Source of the DNA: Pezicula radicicola
Lineage: Eukaryota; Ascomycota; Leotiomycetes; Helotiales; Dermateaceae
Direction of reading: 5' to 3'
Assembly: GCA_003008705.1 (NCBI GenBank)
Contig: PDUO01000020.1
Span: 622,817 to 686,816 of the forward strand
DNA length: 64,000 bases
Part shown: positions 12,487 through 24,170 of the stretch, in pieces
Position numbering within the stretch: position 1 is the stretch's first letter
Layout: every line of letters begins with the position of its first letter
Position numbers and translations under genes: made by a program
The notes under the pieces: model-generated
What the model was told of the DNA's origin: nothing
The model's input: only the letters and a program-made list of their open reading frames with translations
Database searches by the model: none

Positions 12487-14779
12487 TCATGCAGTAATAC
12501 CCTCATAGGCCCTAATGACAGTCCCTTTCCCAACGCCAGGAACAGCCATCAATTGATCTAAAGACTCGATACGCCCGCCCTCATCCTCGTTCTGCAATTC
12601 CAAGAACTCAACCAAGTCCCTAGCTTTCTTAGCACCAACCCCTACAAGGCTTTTGATCATTGCCACATCTCTCGAATTAACAATGTCCAGTAAATTTTTC
12701 GTTCGAGGTGTGAGAGGCCCAGTGGATTCGGTATCAGCGTAAACACGAATGTTTGACTTTCTCGTTGCAGATTTACTGGACTTTGGCTTCCTGGATTTAG
12801 TGGTTTTGTAAGAAAAGCTGTCATCATCCTCGTAGAGAGGGTCTGCTTGTAGAGCGGACCCGTTATACTCGTCGTCAGAACCTGCTGAAACCTTTGGTTT
12901 CCGAGACTTAGGCTGTTGAGCCTGCTCTTGCTGAGACATTTCGAAAGACGTTTGGGGAGTAGGAAGTTGCAAAAAGGGTGCAGTAGGCTTTCGAGTCACT
13001 GGCGCTTCGGCTGGATGACCGAAAACGTCGTCACTCGCCAATTCTTTAGCAGCAGCTTCATCTTTCTTCGCCTTGATCTTCGCCTTCATTGCATCTATCT
13101 TCCGGAGCAGCTTTTGTTGGCCGGGAAAGAATGGCAAAGCCATCTCGAACATTTTGAGAGCACTGGCATCTTCGCCTCTCTCTTTATGCTGCTTTGCCAT
13201 GAGCAAAAATCGCAAGCCTTCTGTTCTCTCATCCTGTGCTGCACCGCTTTCCTCAACCTTTCTTTCTAGGGCATCAAGTCGACGTTGCACTGCTTCGCTT
13301 ATATCACTCACAACGGGAGGCTGTGCTTGTGTACGGCTTGCGAGAATCTCCGAAACCTTTTTCTCAACCATCTCTTCGATTTTAGCTGCTGATAATCCAG
13401 CTGTCGCTGCTGGTCTGACTCCTGTTGGGTTGGGTCTGACCATCTTTGTAGGACGCGGGTTGGCGCCAGATTCCGAACGTCTCTTAGTAGAATTGGTTCT
13501 CTGCGGCACTGTGCCAGATCGTGTTGTCGTAGACTTTCCTTTGTCTGAGTAGACCGAGAAGGCCTTTGGAGGTTTGTCTCCTTTCTGCGCGGCTGCAGTA
13601 ACATGGGCATGAGCATTCGCATCTCGTGGTCTCAACGGTTGCCGTTGCATGTTCGATCCACTGATAGATGCGCTAGCCCGAGGTGGTTGCTTAAATACCA
13701 CCTCATTCTCAATTTCCCTCACTTCTATTCTCTTCGCCCGCGAACTAACATTGAGACTACTCAACGTATCCAAATGATAACTCCTAAGTGGAGCGAGGTT
13801 TAGAATCATAATTGTAATGCCGTTGTTCTGACCCAGTGAGAGAATCCGAGTCATCTTGCTCTCTCTGAAAGGTATTCTCTTGTCACCACGCCCAATAGCG
13901 TCAATACATTGGCTTAGCACAAACAAGCTCTTGTTGATACTTGCTGACTCGACCATTCTCTCTTTACCATTATCTGTCCTTCGATTGTCTTCCGAGCCAG
14001 CCAGATCAATAGCTGATGCGGTGCTCACCAAAGTCTCGTCCCCATTGGTCTGAATTACCTTGACCATCAGGATCGCATGACTGCGACTACTCTGTGCGTT
14101 TAGTTTGGTCGCACCAGTACTGCGGTTGTTGTTCGCCTCGATATACAGCCGCTCGAAGTCCTTCAAGTCATCACAAGCCCGCTCTGATAACCCAACGACG
14201 ACAGTCTTGCCATCCTCTGCAGCACGCAGAGGTAATCCGGTAAGTGTACGTTTATCAGGCGCCTCGAACAGATCAAATACTTTGTCGTTGTATATTTCGT
14301 AGTATGATAGCGTGACAGAGACGGATGTTTCACCGTTGGAGTCCTTCGTAACTTTTCGTCCTCGGCGGTAGATGCCACTTAGCAACCTGGGAATCACCCC
14401 TCGCTCAGTCATCTTTAATCCACCTCTCATTGTATGCGTCTTCCCCGTTCCAGTAACTCCATATGCAAAGATTGTAACATCGAGGCCTTGGAAAAGAGAT
14501 TTGAGGTGGGGCGCAACTGCAACTGGTAAGCTCGTGTAAACAGTGAAGCTGTATAATGCTCAATTTACCTTCGTTCGTGAACAACTCCTCCTGGGATGTT
14601 GGCATATCATAAACGGCATTGAAGGTAAAACTGAACTCCTCAGATTCATTTTTGGGGTTCGGTATCCGTACAATGTTCTGCTTGCCCTCCGGTCCCTCTG
14701 CGCGAACGATGACGTCTTTGCTGAGTTCCTTGTCTTTATCCAAGAGAGGACGAATTCGTGCTACGACTCTGACCGACAT
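12487..14779 (-). CDS. Kinesin with C-terminal helix-hairpin-helix tail (kinesin-10/Kid-like)
   Basis: Microtubule motor with an N-terminal motor domain and a DNA-binding-type tail, like the chromokinesin KIF22/Kid. Two exons, complement 14569-14779 and 12487-14522, are joined across a 46-nt intron and give 748 residues. The join recreates the P-loop (GTGTGKTHTM, about 93-102). Switch I (SSRSHA, ~215), switch II (DLAGSED, ~243) and the microtubule-binding helix region (NKSLFVLSQCIDAI) follow; the motor ends near 335. A basic, low-complexity linker contains an A/K-rich predicted helix at about 480-560. The last ~70 residues carry helix-hairpin-helix sequence (SLVGVGAKKARDLVEF, then VPGVGKGTVIRAYEGI). 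Kid-type kinesins use this to bind chromosome arms and push them toward the spindle equator. The start Met (SVRVVARIRPLLDKD) is the usual kinesin beta-1 start. No convincing long coiled coil is visible. The subfamily call is by architecture only. Confidence 0.88.
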
Positions 14780-15407
14780 GGTTATTGATGAAAGTTGAGA
14801 TTAGGAGAAGTCAGTGAGACTGTCGGCCTTTGGTTTGTCGTTTTGAAAATTATAATCGTGTTGATGAAATTGTTGTCGTGGAAGGTCGTCAGCGTTGCTA
14901 GGCCAACCACACGACGGGAGATGTCACTGAGAATCAAACTTCCCCCAGCCTTGGTGGGACTAAAAGAGAATGTTAAGGACCAGGCTCTCTACACCTTAAA
15001 GCAACGTTCTGAACCCACTTCTACGATGAAATCCCAAATAATTGTCACCCTAAATCAAGCCAGCTCCTCTTCATTGCCATTTCCTTGCAGAAACAAGTTG
15101 CACTTTTGAGTAGCAACAGGTCAACAAATCGCTGGAAAGAACAACCTAAATCGAGATAGGTACTTACCGGCCTGATGATGGAGAGCTAGGTAGATATTCT
15201 ATTCTAATGAGTGTAATTCTCAGTTTTTCAGCTGGCTTAACAAACTAGAACTAAGGGGATTCTGTTAATAGCAAGTGATGCCAATAAAGCAAGTACAAGA
15301 TCTCTGGGTTGTCGAAGTCGAGTTAGGACTTGATAATATACAATAAAAATACAAAAGCCGCTCCATTCGCTAATCCATAAAAGTACAAGCAATAATCACA
15401 CACAAAA
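14780..15407. other. Spacer between kinesin and prenylcysteine-oxidase genes
   Basis: It holds the 5' flank of the kinesin gene and the 3' end of the next minus-strand gene. One plus-strand open frame (14795-15109) shows no domain and lies over the kinesin promoter. No other feature seen. Confidence 0.5.
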
Positions 15408-17509
15408 TCACAATTCTTCGTTCTTTACCTGATCTTCCTTCTCTGAAAATACCACTTGCAAAGGATTTCTGTCATTCTCTTCTTCCACGAGCACCTCTAA
15501 GAAATCGTCCACAATAAGTTGAGCGACATTCATGCCCATCAGTGAGCTCGTTTCCATGGTGCTGATGAAGCTTTCAATTCCGCTAGTATAGTAGAAACCT
15601 CGAGCTAATTCTGGGTCGTCGAATGTCACTCGAGGGTATTCGTAGGGATATGAGTTCCAAACGTGAGGGTAATACCAGGATATTGCGTTGTCGGTTTCAA
15701 TCCCTAGGGTACTGAGGTCGGTTGGAACTACACATATGGTCAGCATAAAACTCGGTGACAAATGGCCGTTGGAATGGGAGAAGACGAGGTAGAGTAAACG
15801 TACTTGGAATGCCAAAGATACCTGATAAGAATTCCGAGGTAAGCTTTTCGGGGGAGAATATCTTATACAAGTATTCCTTTTCCAGGGTTTTCGGGTTGAT
15901 GATGGTGCGCAGAGTGCTTATGCTAAAGAAACCTGCTTTACCAACCCCGTCTTCACGATTTCCAGGATCCTCAGTAGGTGGGAGGGTTGTGAGTATAGTA
16001 TTGGGAACTAATGCGTCAGGTGCTAAGTTGAAGTAAATGGGGTTCAACGTTCGTGAAGTAGTAAACAATGTTACATGTAGGCTGACATATGGGATTTTGT
16101 CAGGAGTGTGCTTAAGCAGGCCTTTTTCAATCTCAATATCCGAGTATTGTAGAGGCGCTGCCAGAACCACGGTGTCATATGGCTCTTCGTTAGTGTATAT
16201 TGTCCCCGTGGCAACATCCTGGGAAGACGTTTTGATAATATATTTACCGCCTTGCTTGGAGATTTTTGTGACAGTACTGTTGAGTACAACGCTGGCGTTC
16301 GAGGCCTTCAGCATACTGTCGAAGATCTGCCAATTTCCTCCCTCGATTTGCATAGCACCTTCAATTGCCATGCAAACCATTGTCTCTAAGCCATGTATGA
16401 GGCCCAAGTTTTGGCCATAGTTGACTCGAGTGCTGGCCTGAATAATGTCCGTAGAGAACGGAGCCCCAATCTATAGATGTTAGCTTCAACCTACAAGTAA
16501 TAAGGTGGGCTGGAAATTATAATACATTGTTGGCTGCTAGTAACTGCTCTCCAGTCTGAGAAGTCACATTCACCAAGCCAAGATCTTGTGCTCGGCCGGT
16601 CAGAGATCTGAAGGGAAAGAATGGAGCTTGGTATAGCTTGAGGAAGGTGCCAACAGTGCTTTTCATCAAGCGCTGAGTCCGTATTGGGGCAAATCCGTAC
16701 TTCCAAAGTATTTTCTTGGAGATGTTAGTCAAATGCAAGGAGCCAGGAAGACACAAGGCAAGAAGGACATACGGCGGTATTCCACCACGCCCAGCCCCCT
16801 TCTTGCTGAGTAAAGACAAACTGCTCGCCGTTCCAGATTCCTAAAACTTCAGACTCAGAGTCCAGGGTACGAGCACGAGTGTTCAGTCCGAATTCGGTGG
16901 TGGCATTTTTGAGGATTTCGTTAACCTCGACAAAGATGCTAGCACCCAGTTCAACTGGCTCCAAGGGATTGTTATATGCATTCACAGTTGTTGATCGGCC
17001 ACCAACATAAGATGACTTCTCAAATACAGTCACATTGGTTACAAGACCTGAGCGAGAGGCAAATTTCTGTAAGTGATATGCTGTTGAAGATCCAGCCGCT
17101 CCAGCTCCTACAAGAGAGATCGAATTAGCCCACTGTTAGTGATTTGGATGATCCACCTAGTGACCACCTAGACAGTTTTTTAATGAAACAACGATGGAAG
17201 CAAACATCATATGTGGTAAAAAGGGAATATCAGATAGCCCCTTTACGGAGTGGCGTGATGAAAAGAAATTTGGCTTCTACGGCGAATTTAGGCCAGGAGA
17301 CACATTCCAAATAGCTCTCCAGGTAATGGACAAGATAGGTATTAGAAAAAGGACGGACCAATGATTGCAATGCGTTTGGCGTTGCTGTCTTCGTACACTG
17401 GACCTTGAGCGTCTGTGGCTGCGTAAACATCGAAGGGCCACAAAGCTGCACTTTGCCCGCAAAGAACAGTGACAACCAGTGTCAGAACGACGTTCCAAGT
17501 TGCATACAT
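15408..17509 (-). CDS. Prenylcysteine oxidase-like FAD enzyme
   Basis: Probable thioether oxidase that cleaves farnesyl- or geranylgeranyl-cysteine released when prenylated proteins are degraded, using FAD and oxygen. Five exons on the minus strand are proposed: 17359-17509, 16773-17107, 16526-16714, 15804-16470 and 15408-15727. Together they give 553 residues, slightly longer than human PCYOX1 (about 505). The start gives a hydrophobic signal peptide (about residues 5-22, VVLTLVVTVLCGQSAA), so a secretory or vacuolar location is likely. The FAD-binding Rossmann motif is rebuilt across intron 1 (IAIIGAGAAGSSTAYHL, from about residue 46). A family core follows (TRVNYGQNLGLIHGLE, then EGGNWQIFDSMLKAS). 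The C-terminus is acidic. The gene is divergent from CCT6, with about 250 bp between the start codons. Intron 1 is the longest at 251 nt. It is confidently in the family; activity is not proven. Confidence 0.85.
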
Positions 17510-17762
17510 TTTCTGATTGCTGTAAAAAAAAATGATGTTGCGTGGATGATGTTGGCTGTAAGATCAACTGACGTGGAATATCTAGGTAGTACAGCTTCCC
17601 TCCAGATTGGGCCTAGCGGCTGGGGCATTCGCGTGGATTCGAATCGCGTCTGTGGAACAAATTATTTTGGGGTAGTAGCAGCAGTGACTGTGATTCTGCC
17701 GCATCAACAAACCGCATAACCAAAATTCCTTTTAGAAGCTTCGAAGATATCTTACAGTCAAG
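17510..17762. promoter_or_regulatory. Shared divergent promoter region, PCYOX-like/CCT6
   Basis: The 253 bases between the two start codons must hold both promoters and both leaders. No specific element is recognised. A tRNA B-box-like GGATTCGAATCG at about 17635 was examined and rejected. Confidence 0.5.
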
Positions 17763-19710
17763 ATGTCTGCTGCACAGCTGTTGAACCCAAAGGCTGAGTC
17801 GAGGGTAAGTTTGCTGCGCTGCTCTAAGAGAAACTTCACTGACACTTCCCAAGAGAAGAGGAGAAGCTCTGCGGGTCAACATCAACGCAGGTGAAGGACT
17901 TCAGGATGTGTTGAAGTCAAACTTGGGCCCTATGGGGACCATAAAGATGTGCGTACTGTCGTCAAACTTGCCGATCAAAAGCTAACAGTTCCACAGGCTT
18001 GTTGACGGTGCTGGAGCAGTAAGAGAATATCCGAGTTTTGCTGTGATTCTGCTAAACTTCTTGCCTCCCAGATCAAACTCACAAAAGATGGAAATGTTCT
18101 ACTGCGAGAGATGCAGATCCAAAACCCTACGGCGGTAATGATTGCGCGTGCAGCTACAGCACAGGATGATATTTGCGGTGACGGCACAACTTCAGTGGTT
18201 CTACTGGTCGGTGAACTTTTGAAGCAGGCAGACAGATATATATCAGAGGGCTTACACCCAAGAATCATTACTGATGGCTACGAAATTGCGAAGATGGAGG
18301 CTCTTAAGGTGCGCTGGTTTGTGCTATTACGAAGAGTCGAGCTAACTATTAATCTACATAGTTCTTGGATAACTTCAAGATAGAGAAGGAGGTTGATCGC
18401 GAACTACTCTTGAGTGTTGCACGAACATCTCTTTCAACTAAGTTGGACCCTACCCTCGCGAACAAGCTCACTCCTGATATTGTTGATGCTGTCTTGGCAA
18501 TCTACCAGGCACCTGCAAAGCCCGATCTACACATGGTTGAAATTATGAAAATGCAACACCGAACGGCGTCCGAGACCCAACTCATCCGCGGATTGGCGCT
18601 AGACCATGGTGCGAGACATCCTGATATGCCTAAAAGAGTTGAGAACGCCTTCATATTGAGTTTGAATGTGAGCTTGGAGTATGAGAAGTCTGAGATCAAC
18701 TCAGGGTTTTTCTATTCAAGCGCAGAACAAAGAGATAAGCTTGTTGAAAGTGAGCGCAGATTCGTCGACGACAAGTTACGGAAGATCGTTGAGTTGAAGA
18801 AGGAAGTATGTGGTAACGATCCAAAGAAGGGCTTTGTTATTATCAACCAGAAAGGAATCGACCCTCTGTCCCTCGATGTTCTAGTCAAGAACGGAATTTT
18901 TGCTTTGAGACGAGCAAAGAGACGGAATATGGAGAGGTTACAGTTGATCTGTGGTGGTGTTTCGCAAAACAGTGTTGATGATCTTACGCCAGAGGTTTTA
19001 GGTTGGGCAGGATTAGTTTATGAGCATCAGTTAGGAGAGGAGAAGTACACATTCATCGAGGATGTTAAGGAGCCAAAGTCTGTGACACTTCTTATCAAGG
19101 GTCCCAACCAGCACACCATTACTCAGATCACCGATGCAGTACGCGACGGCCTTCGAAGCGTCTACAACATGATAGTCGACAAGAGTGTAGTACCTGGAGC
19201 AGGAGCTTTTCAAGTTGCTTGTGCAGCACATTTGAATAGCGAGGCTTTCCGTAAGACTGTTAAGGGCAAGGCGAAGTGGGGTGTACAGGCATTTGCGGAT
19301 GCTCTTCTCATTATTCCAAAGACGTTGGCAGCAAATGCTGGTCATGACATTCAGGACGCTCGTAAGTAATTATAATCTGTCTTTGAAATATTGTACTAAC
19401 TCGAAATAGTTGCTGCACTTCAGGACGAGCAAGCAGAAGGAAATATCGTTGGCCTTGACTTGAGCTCGGGAATGCCAATGGACCCAGTTCTCATGGGTGT
19501 CTATGACTCTTTCCGGGTCCTAAGAAACTGCATTGCATCAAGTTCAGGCATTGCATCGAATCTTCTACTGTGTGATGAATTATTGAAAGCAAGACAGATG
19601 GGACGGCAAGCTAACCCTGGGTAAGTACACTCTATCATGTTTGATGCTCAACATATCCAAAAGAATAAACACTAACTGAAACAACCTCCAGGCCTGGGAT
19701 GGATGAGTAG
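17763..19710 (+). CDS. CCT6: TCP-1/CCT chaperonin zeta subunit
   Basis: One of eight subunits of the cytosolic TRiC/CCT chaperonin, which folds actin, tubulin and WD-repeat proteins using ATP. Seven exons are proposed: 17763-17804, 17854-17948, 17997-18018, 18072-18308, 18362-19361, 19410-19620 and 19692-19710. They give 541 residues, the usual size. The N-terminus ([12 protein letters not shown]) and the run RGLQDVL-like/SNLGPMGT are typical of the zeta subunit. The ATP site is intact (LTKDGNVLL at about 56-64, GDGTTS at about 89-94). The middle has family motifs ([15 protein letters not shown]), and the C-terminal ATP-binding segment includes PGAGAFQVA. Exon 3 is only 22 nt and the last coding exon 19 nt, ending GMDE. 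The zeta assignment rests on the N-terminus and is strong. Confidence 0.93.
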
Positions 19711-21813
19711 ATTCTTACCGGCTGTGATAGCCATTCGTGCTTTTGCCCGGAAACTTGGGTCTTGGCACTTCTCAGTTTTGAGAATGTAACAATGTGTAAT
19801 ATGCCACAGGTCTTTGGTCATTTGAAAAAAGTAACCGGCACATTAGGAATGAGTAGATGCCATCATAGATGAAGACATGTTTGCCAAGACAACCCTAATC
19901 TATTCAACCAATCTTGTGATAAATGGGTGGTTGTTGCCTGATCACTTTTGTTAAATTAACAATGAGTCTTGTGCATACACTAGTACTTAAAACAACACCC
20001 TAAACTACTTACCCTGTTGGTAATGGCAGATTGTGATTTCTTATGTTCGGTCTAGAAGCTCCCTTTTGATTCACCGGTCTGCAGTTTATGTGTAAACTTG
20101 TGGTCTACAACAGAACAACAAGAAGGCAAGAGTAGAATTCTTCTCTCATTTCCCGTATTCTATACTCAGGCTTGAACTCGTACCACGCCTCCTTATCAAT
20201 TCATTACATTCTAATGAGTTTATACTTGTTTATGTTGAATGGGAAGCAATATAGACAGCAATATGTGGTAGCAATAGTGGTGGAATTTGTAGAAGCTAGT
20301 GTGTGGAGAAGAGCCTACTTATAGTGGGCAATTACATGACTATTCCCATATATTCACTGAATTCAACAGTTTATATATAAAGTGATGAATCGAATAGGGA
20401 AAAAAATGTTATGAGAATTTTCGCCTGCTTAACGAAGTCTATAGAAATTAGAAAATCCTCTGTAGAATTCGACGGTTTTGTATGACTCTATTTTAGTAGA
20501 GATACTTGGCCCCTAAGATCTTTGAATTGGAGTTTCGTTACTCGCCGGCTTATGTTCAAGACGTGAAGGGGTGTAAGGTATGACTTTGTTAACATTACTA
20601 ACTATGAATTTGAAGGCATTCTCGATGGTAGATGTTTGAGCTGCCTTAGTATCAGGATTAGGGCCGATATGACGGTCCTAGGAGCGAGCTATTGGTAGAA
20701 TGTTCCTAGAAGCGTATTATGTTAGTAAGCACAAATTGATAGAGTAGAGAAGGGGAATATAGGAATTAGACGATTAAGGCTGCCTCTTAAGCCTTCTTAC
20801 TAAGGTAGCTTTAGAGGCCGACTCTTATTATGTCTCTTGCTCTGTACATCTGTTAACAGCTTTTTTGCGTGCTTCTTCTTCTTGCGGGTTTTCTTCTTGT
20901 TCTAGATAACAGGTTCTAGAGGCTATAATGCTTGTAGGAAGATCGAGAGTAGGATTGTTTGTGGTTTGGGGCTTGGCAGATTGAGTTTGACTTACGCGAC
21001 AGAGCTCGTCTGTAATGATTTCTTGTGCTCTTTCGTCGGAAAGAGGTCGGTCATTTTCTTGCGACATCTTAGGAAGAGGTATTGTATAAAGTTAATGTTA
21101 GCATTAACATTGTACAGACAGTAGAGTATAAGCTCAGACTATGGCTGCAGATGCTGCCTCACACAGGACGGTGCAATAGCTCAACACTGAACCAGTAGTG
21201 ATTGGAATTTTGACCATGATTCAAGAATGATGGGGCAGCCCGACAGCTAATATATAAGACAATGGACTCCTGGCATAATTTTAAGTATTGCGTATAGGCA
21301 GGACTGCTGCGGTAGCTCGACTGCCAAGTCCAAAACCGAAGTACGTAGAGGACATAAGAGAACACCACACGTTAGTACCTGAATTGTGTAGCGAAGACAG
21401 AAATGAGAGACAAGAGGCGGTAGTGTTCGTCTGTGCAATAGCAACAGTGATAAGGATACACTCTAGGTAGCTATAGCTGTATCCTGTTTGACCTGAGGGC
21501 TGCTAGGTAGATTGGTAACGACAGAGAAGATTGACTACGACAGGGAAGGTTGAAGGCAGAGAACAGAGAGTGGGAAACCTCATCAGCCACTCTTTTTCAT
21601 GTATATATGACAGTGATGAGAGATTATGAGATATGTGAATGAGGGGATTTGGGGAAAGAGGTTGTTGAAAGGAAAGGAAGGAGCACTAGTAAGCGAGCTG
21701 GCATTTGAGAGACAAACTTCAATGCCTAGAAACCATACATAATGTAAAATAGAGATAAATCCCGAATATTGTTGAACTGATCGATCATTTGAAGAATTCC
21801 TATTTCTTGTTCT
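19711..21813. other. AT-rich spacer after CCT6
   Basis: After the CCT6 3' end the sequence is AT-rich with no clear gene. It holds one 79-codon ATG frame on the minus strand (20828-21067, listed separately) and otherwise short shadows. No transposase, terminal repeats or RNA gene were recognised. Confidence 0.5.
20828..21067 (-). CDS. Doubtful small ORF, 79 residues
   Basis: A minus-strand frame begins with ATG and ends in TAA. It encodes a hydrophilic, Gln/Glu/Thr-rich peptide (start MSQENDRPLSDERAQEIITD, end NRCTEQET). I recognise no domain. It stands alone in an AT-rich region. The charged, non-repetitive composition is slightly more protein-like than its surroundings, but it may well be chance or the remnant of a larger gene. 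Confidence 0.2.
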   Translation of the reverse strand: MSQENDRPLSDERAQEIITDELCRVSQTQSAKPQTTNNPTLDLPTSIIASRTCYLEQEENPQEEEARKKAVNRCTEQET

Positions 21814-22626
21814 CTAAGCTTTTCGAGGATCAAGATACTGTTGAAAAGCCTCCTTACGTTTTTCATTATCTATGAAGCCTATAACATCTTTAAGATCTGA
21901 TGCTCGGGTTATCGCAGACAATCTCTTACGAGGCTTGAGAAGTGTCTTAATAGAAAAGTGTTCGCTAAAGAAGATCTGGAGCAAGCAAACAATAGAAGCC
22001 CTGTTTTCCCTACTAAGCGACTCATCAACTGTAAATTCTTCTACCATTGCATTTTAAAAGGTGCAAATATTAGTAAAAGTGATTTGCTTAAGTGACGACA
22101 GGTATAGAAACCACATACTTGTAACTAAATAGCATAATGTCTTCGACTTCTAGAGTGATGACGGGATCGCGCTCATTGACTGGTACAGCTTTGATATACC
22201 AGGAATTGCACTTCAGCTCACTATTCTTGCTAGATCTCCGCATCTGAGAACTGTGTAACATTTGCAAGTACCGAGAAACGAGGTAAATGTAAATACCGTA
22301 GGTTTTCCTCTGCGCTTAGTACTTTTTCTTGAGTTTCTGTTGTAGGCATCATAACTAGGGCCTAACGATCATCATATAGGTCTATCTTCAACCTAAAGAG
22401 TTACGATTATTAGTGGGTATATAGAAGTGTAAGATATAGATCGCTTACCTGTCGGCTTTGGAAAGATTGGGAGAAGGTAGCTATGTGGACCATAACGAGC
22501 TGTAGGATTAACAGCATGACCGGCTTGTATTCGTTTCAGCTGACGACCTCCAGAATCTTCTTCGAGAACATTTTGGGGTCTCTTCAGTGACTGGGGAAGG
22601 TGCGGGAGGGGGTAGCGCATTGTCAT
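21814..22626 (-). CDS. Tentative four-exon gene, product unknown
   Basis: No function recognised. Minus-strand coding pieces can be joined as 22449-22626, 22297-22354, 22119-22250 and 21814-22012, using GTAAGC, GTATTT and GTATGT donors. The total is 188 codons with all phases consistent. The last piece is the most protein-like (SIVCLLQIFFSEHFSIKTLL, then LKDVIGFIDNEKRKEAFQQY). The third contains KCNSWYIKAVPVNERDPVIT. The final join is uncertain: the acceptor nearest the TACTAAT branch-like site would bring in a stop soon after, so a more distal AG was used. The gene could therefore be decayed. The neighbourhood is AT-rich and gene-poor. Confidence 0.35.
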
Positions 22627-22982
22627 GGGCAAAATTCAAAGGAGTGAAATTGTCTGAATAGAAGACAGTTGACTCCCCGCAACGAAAAAGGGACTTCCCT
22701 TTGCCTGGACGATTTGGTGAATGTAAGAAACAGTTGGATGATGTCCTGTTTACATCCTAACCCTTCTCGGACCCATTGAAAACTTCTGGGTATCTCTTAG
22801 CTATAAGTAATGAGGTAGACTGAGGATAGCTAAACCATTCGAGGTCTCACTTGAGCTTCAACCGTAACTCGTAAAGCTAACACTCCACTAGGTAGGCTTG
22901 AGCTTCTGCCCGCATTATTGGGCTTCTAATAATCCCCGTCTCTAGCCATTAAACAAGGTTCTGTAGATAACTACAGATCTCC
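22627..22982. other. Short spacer
   Basis: This stretch lies between the tentative spliced gene and the 2EXR gene. No feature was seen in it. Confidence 0.5.
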
Positions 22983-23702
22983 CTAAGCCTGCTCACCACC
23001 TCTCATCAAAATAACACATTTAACCACCAGTTTACTTTCTTTCAACTCAGCACAACCCACCCTCGACCTCACAACCTCAAATTTCTTCCTCTCCTCTCCC
23101 AACTCCTCCTCCGCCCTTTGAGCGACCCATTTCAAATCGCCCCTCCACTCCGGTGTTTCCAAAAATGTCAGCTCACCCTGGAAATCCCTTCCAAACTCCA
23201 CAACCATACACACTTCCTGTAGGTTTTTCATTCGACATAATACACCAAGTAATCCAATATCACACAACTCGTTCCAAACTCTTCTATCGATTGCTAAACG
23301 TGAGATTTTGTGACGGGCAGGACAGGTTGATAGGTTGTAGAGGAGATCGTGCATGTGGTTTGGGAGGATGGGTGCTAAGTCGCTGATATAGACTGTGTCG
23401 ATTGGGAAGCAGATTGGGATTGAAAAGGTTGAGGGCGCATGGCGGGAGGTGAGGGATGTGAGGAGGAGTTGAGAGTAGGTGTGGAGAGTGTGCTCGCGTG
23501 ATTCGTGGTTTATGGATAAGGTTATGGGTGATGGTGTACTAGTGGTATAGCGATTGAGGGACGTGTTGTAGCGGATCTTGAGGATGCGCGGAGGTGGGAA
23601 GACGTGCTCCCAGGTCTTGAGTCTTAGTTCGGTAGGGAGTTGGGGGAATAGGTGGAATATTGCTGCTTGAGGCGGGGTAATGGGGGTTATGTCGGAGGCC
23701 AT
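22983..23702 (-). CDS. 2EXR-domain protein
   Basis: Single-exon gene of 239 residues. The N-terminal part has the fungal 2EXR signature: FHLFPQLPTELRLKTWEHVF at about residues 16-35, then a short strand (RILKIRY) and INHESREHTLHTY near residue 65. Hundreds of such proteins occur in filamentous ascomycetes, often lineage-expanded and of unknown function; the fold has some resemblance to F-box-associated regions. The C-terminal half is charged and helical (WVAQRAEEELGEERKK) and shows no second domain. The start Met gives the normal short leader before the motif. It lies in a gene-poor stretch between AT-rich DNA and TRM10. Confidence 0.75.
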   Translation of the reverse strand: MASDITPITPPQAAIFHLFPQLPTELRLKTWEHVFPPPRILKIRYNTSLNRYTTSTPSPITLSINHESREHTLHTYSQLLLTSLTSRHAPSTFSIPICFPIDTVYISDLAPILPNHMHDLLYNLSTCPARHKISRLAIDRRVWNELCDIGLLGVLCRMKNLQEVCMVVEFGRDFQGELTFLETPEWRGDLKWVAQRAEEELGEERKKFEVVRSRVGCAELKESKLVVKCVILMRGGEQA

Positions 23703-24170
23703 TTGATGGGCTTGGTATAGCGTTCTTGGGTGTTACTTACAATCGGACTAGGAGTTAGATGGAATCATATTGAAAATTAAGAGTAAAATGTAGAGTTCAA
23801 AAGCATAATTTTCTATGGAGGACATGAAGCAGACTCTCAATTTGTCGTTGAATAATATCCCTCGCTTGCACGGTTGCATCTCCGCTCTCGCTTCACGTGA
23901 TAGTTTATAACGCATTGGGGGTTTATTTGCTCGGTCACTCTGCTCTTCTTCTACTATTGTCCATGTTATTGTTGTTAGAGTGGGCTCTATGACTAGATCA
24001 ACGAGTAAAGCGGTCTTAGTAACTGGATTCCTTGTTTAAAGAGGTACTATATAGCCTCCACCAAGTTTCCTGGCGTTCGAATGTGCCTTTTGATATGCAG
24101 ACACTTACATTAAGAGCTCCATACAGCTAGTCTAGCAATTGTTGACTATGCAATCAAGATATCCCTCCAC
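23703..24170. other. Spacer between 2EXR gene and TRM10
   Basis: 5' flank of the 2EXR gene and 3' flank of TRM10, moderately AT-rich. No other feature was seen. Confidence 0.5.

Noticed and set aside
17590..17660. tRNA-like B-box (GGATTCGAATCG) near the PCYOX-like/CCT6 promoter
   Set aside because: The only A-box-like sequence is about 20 bases away, too close for a tRNA, and no acceptor stem or anticodon arm can be drawn.
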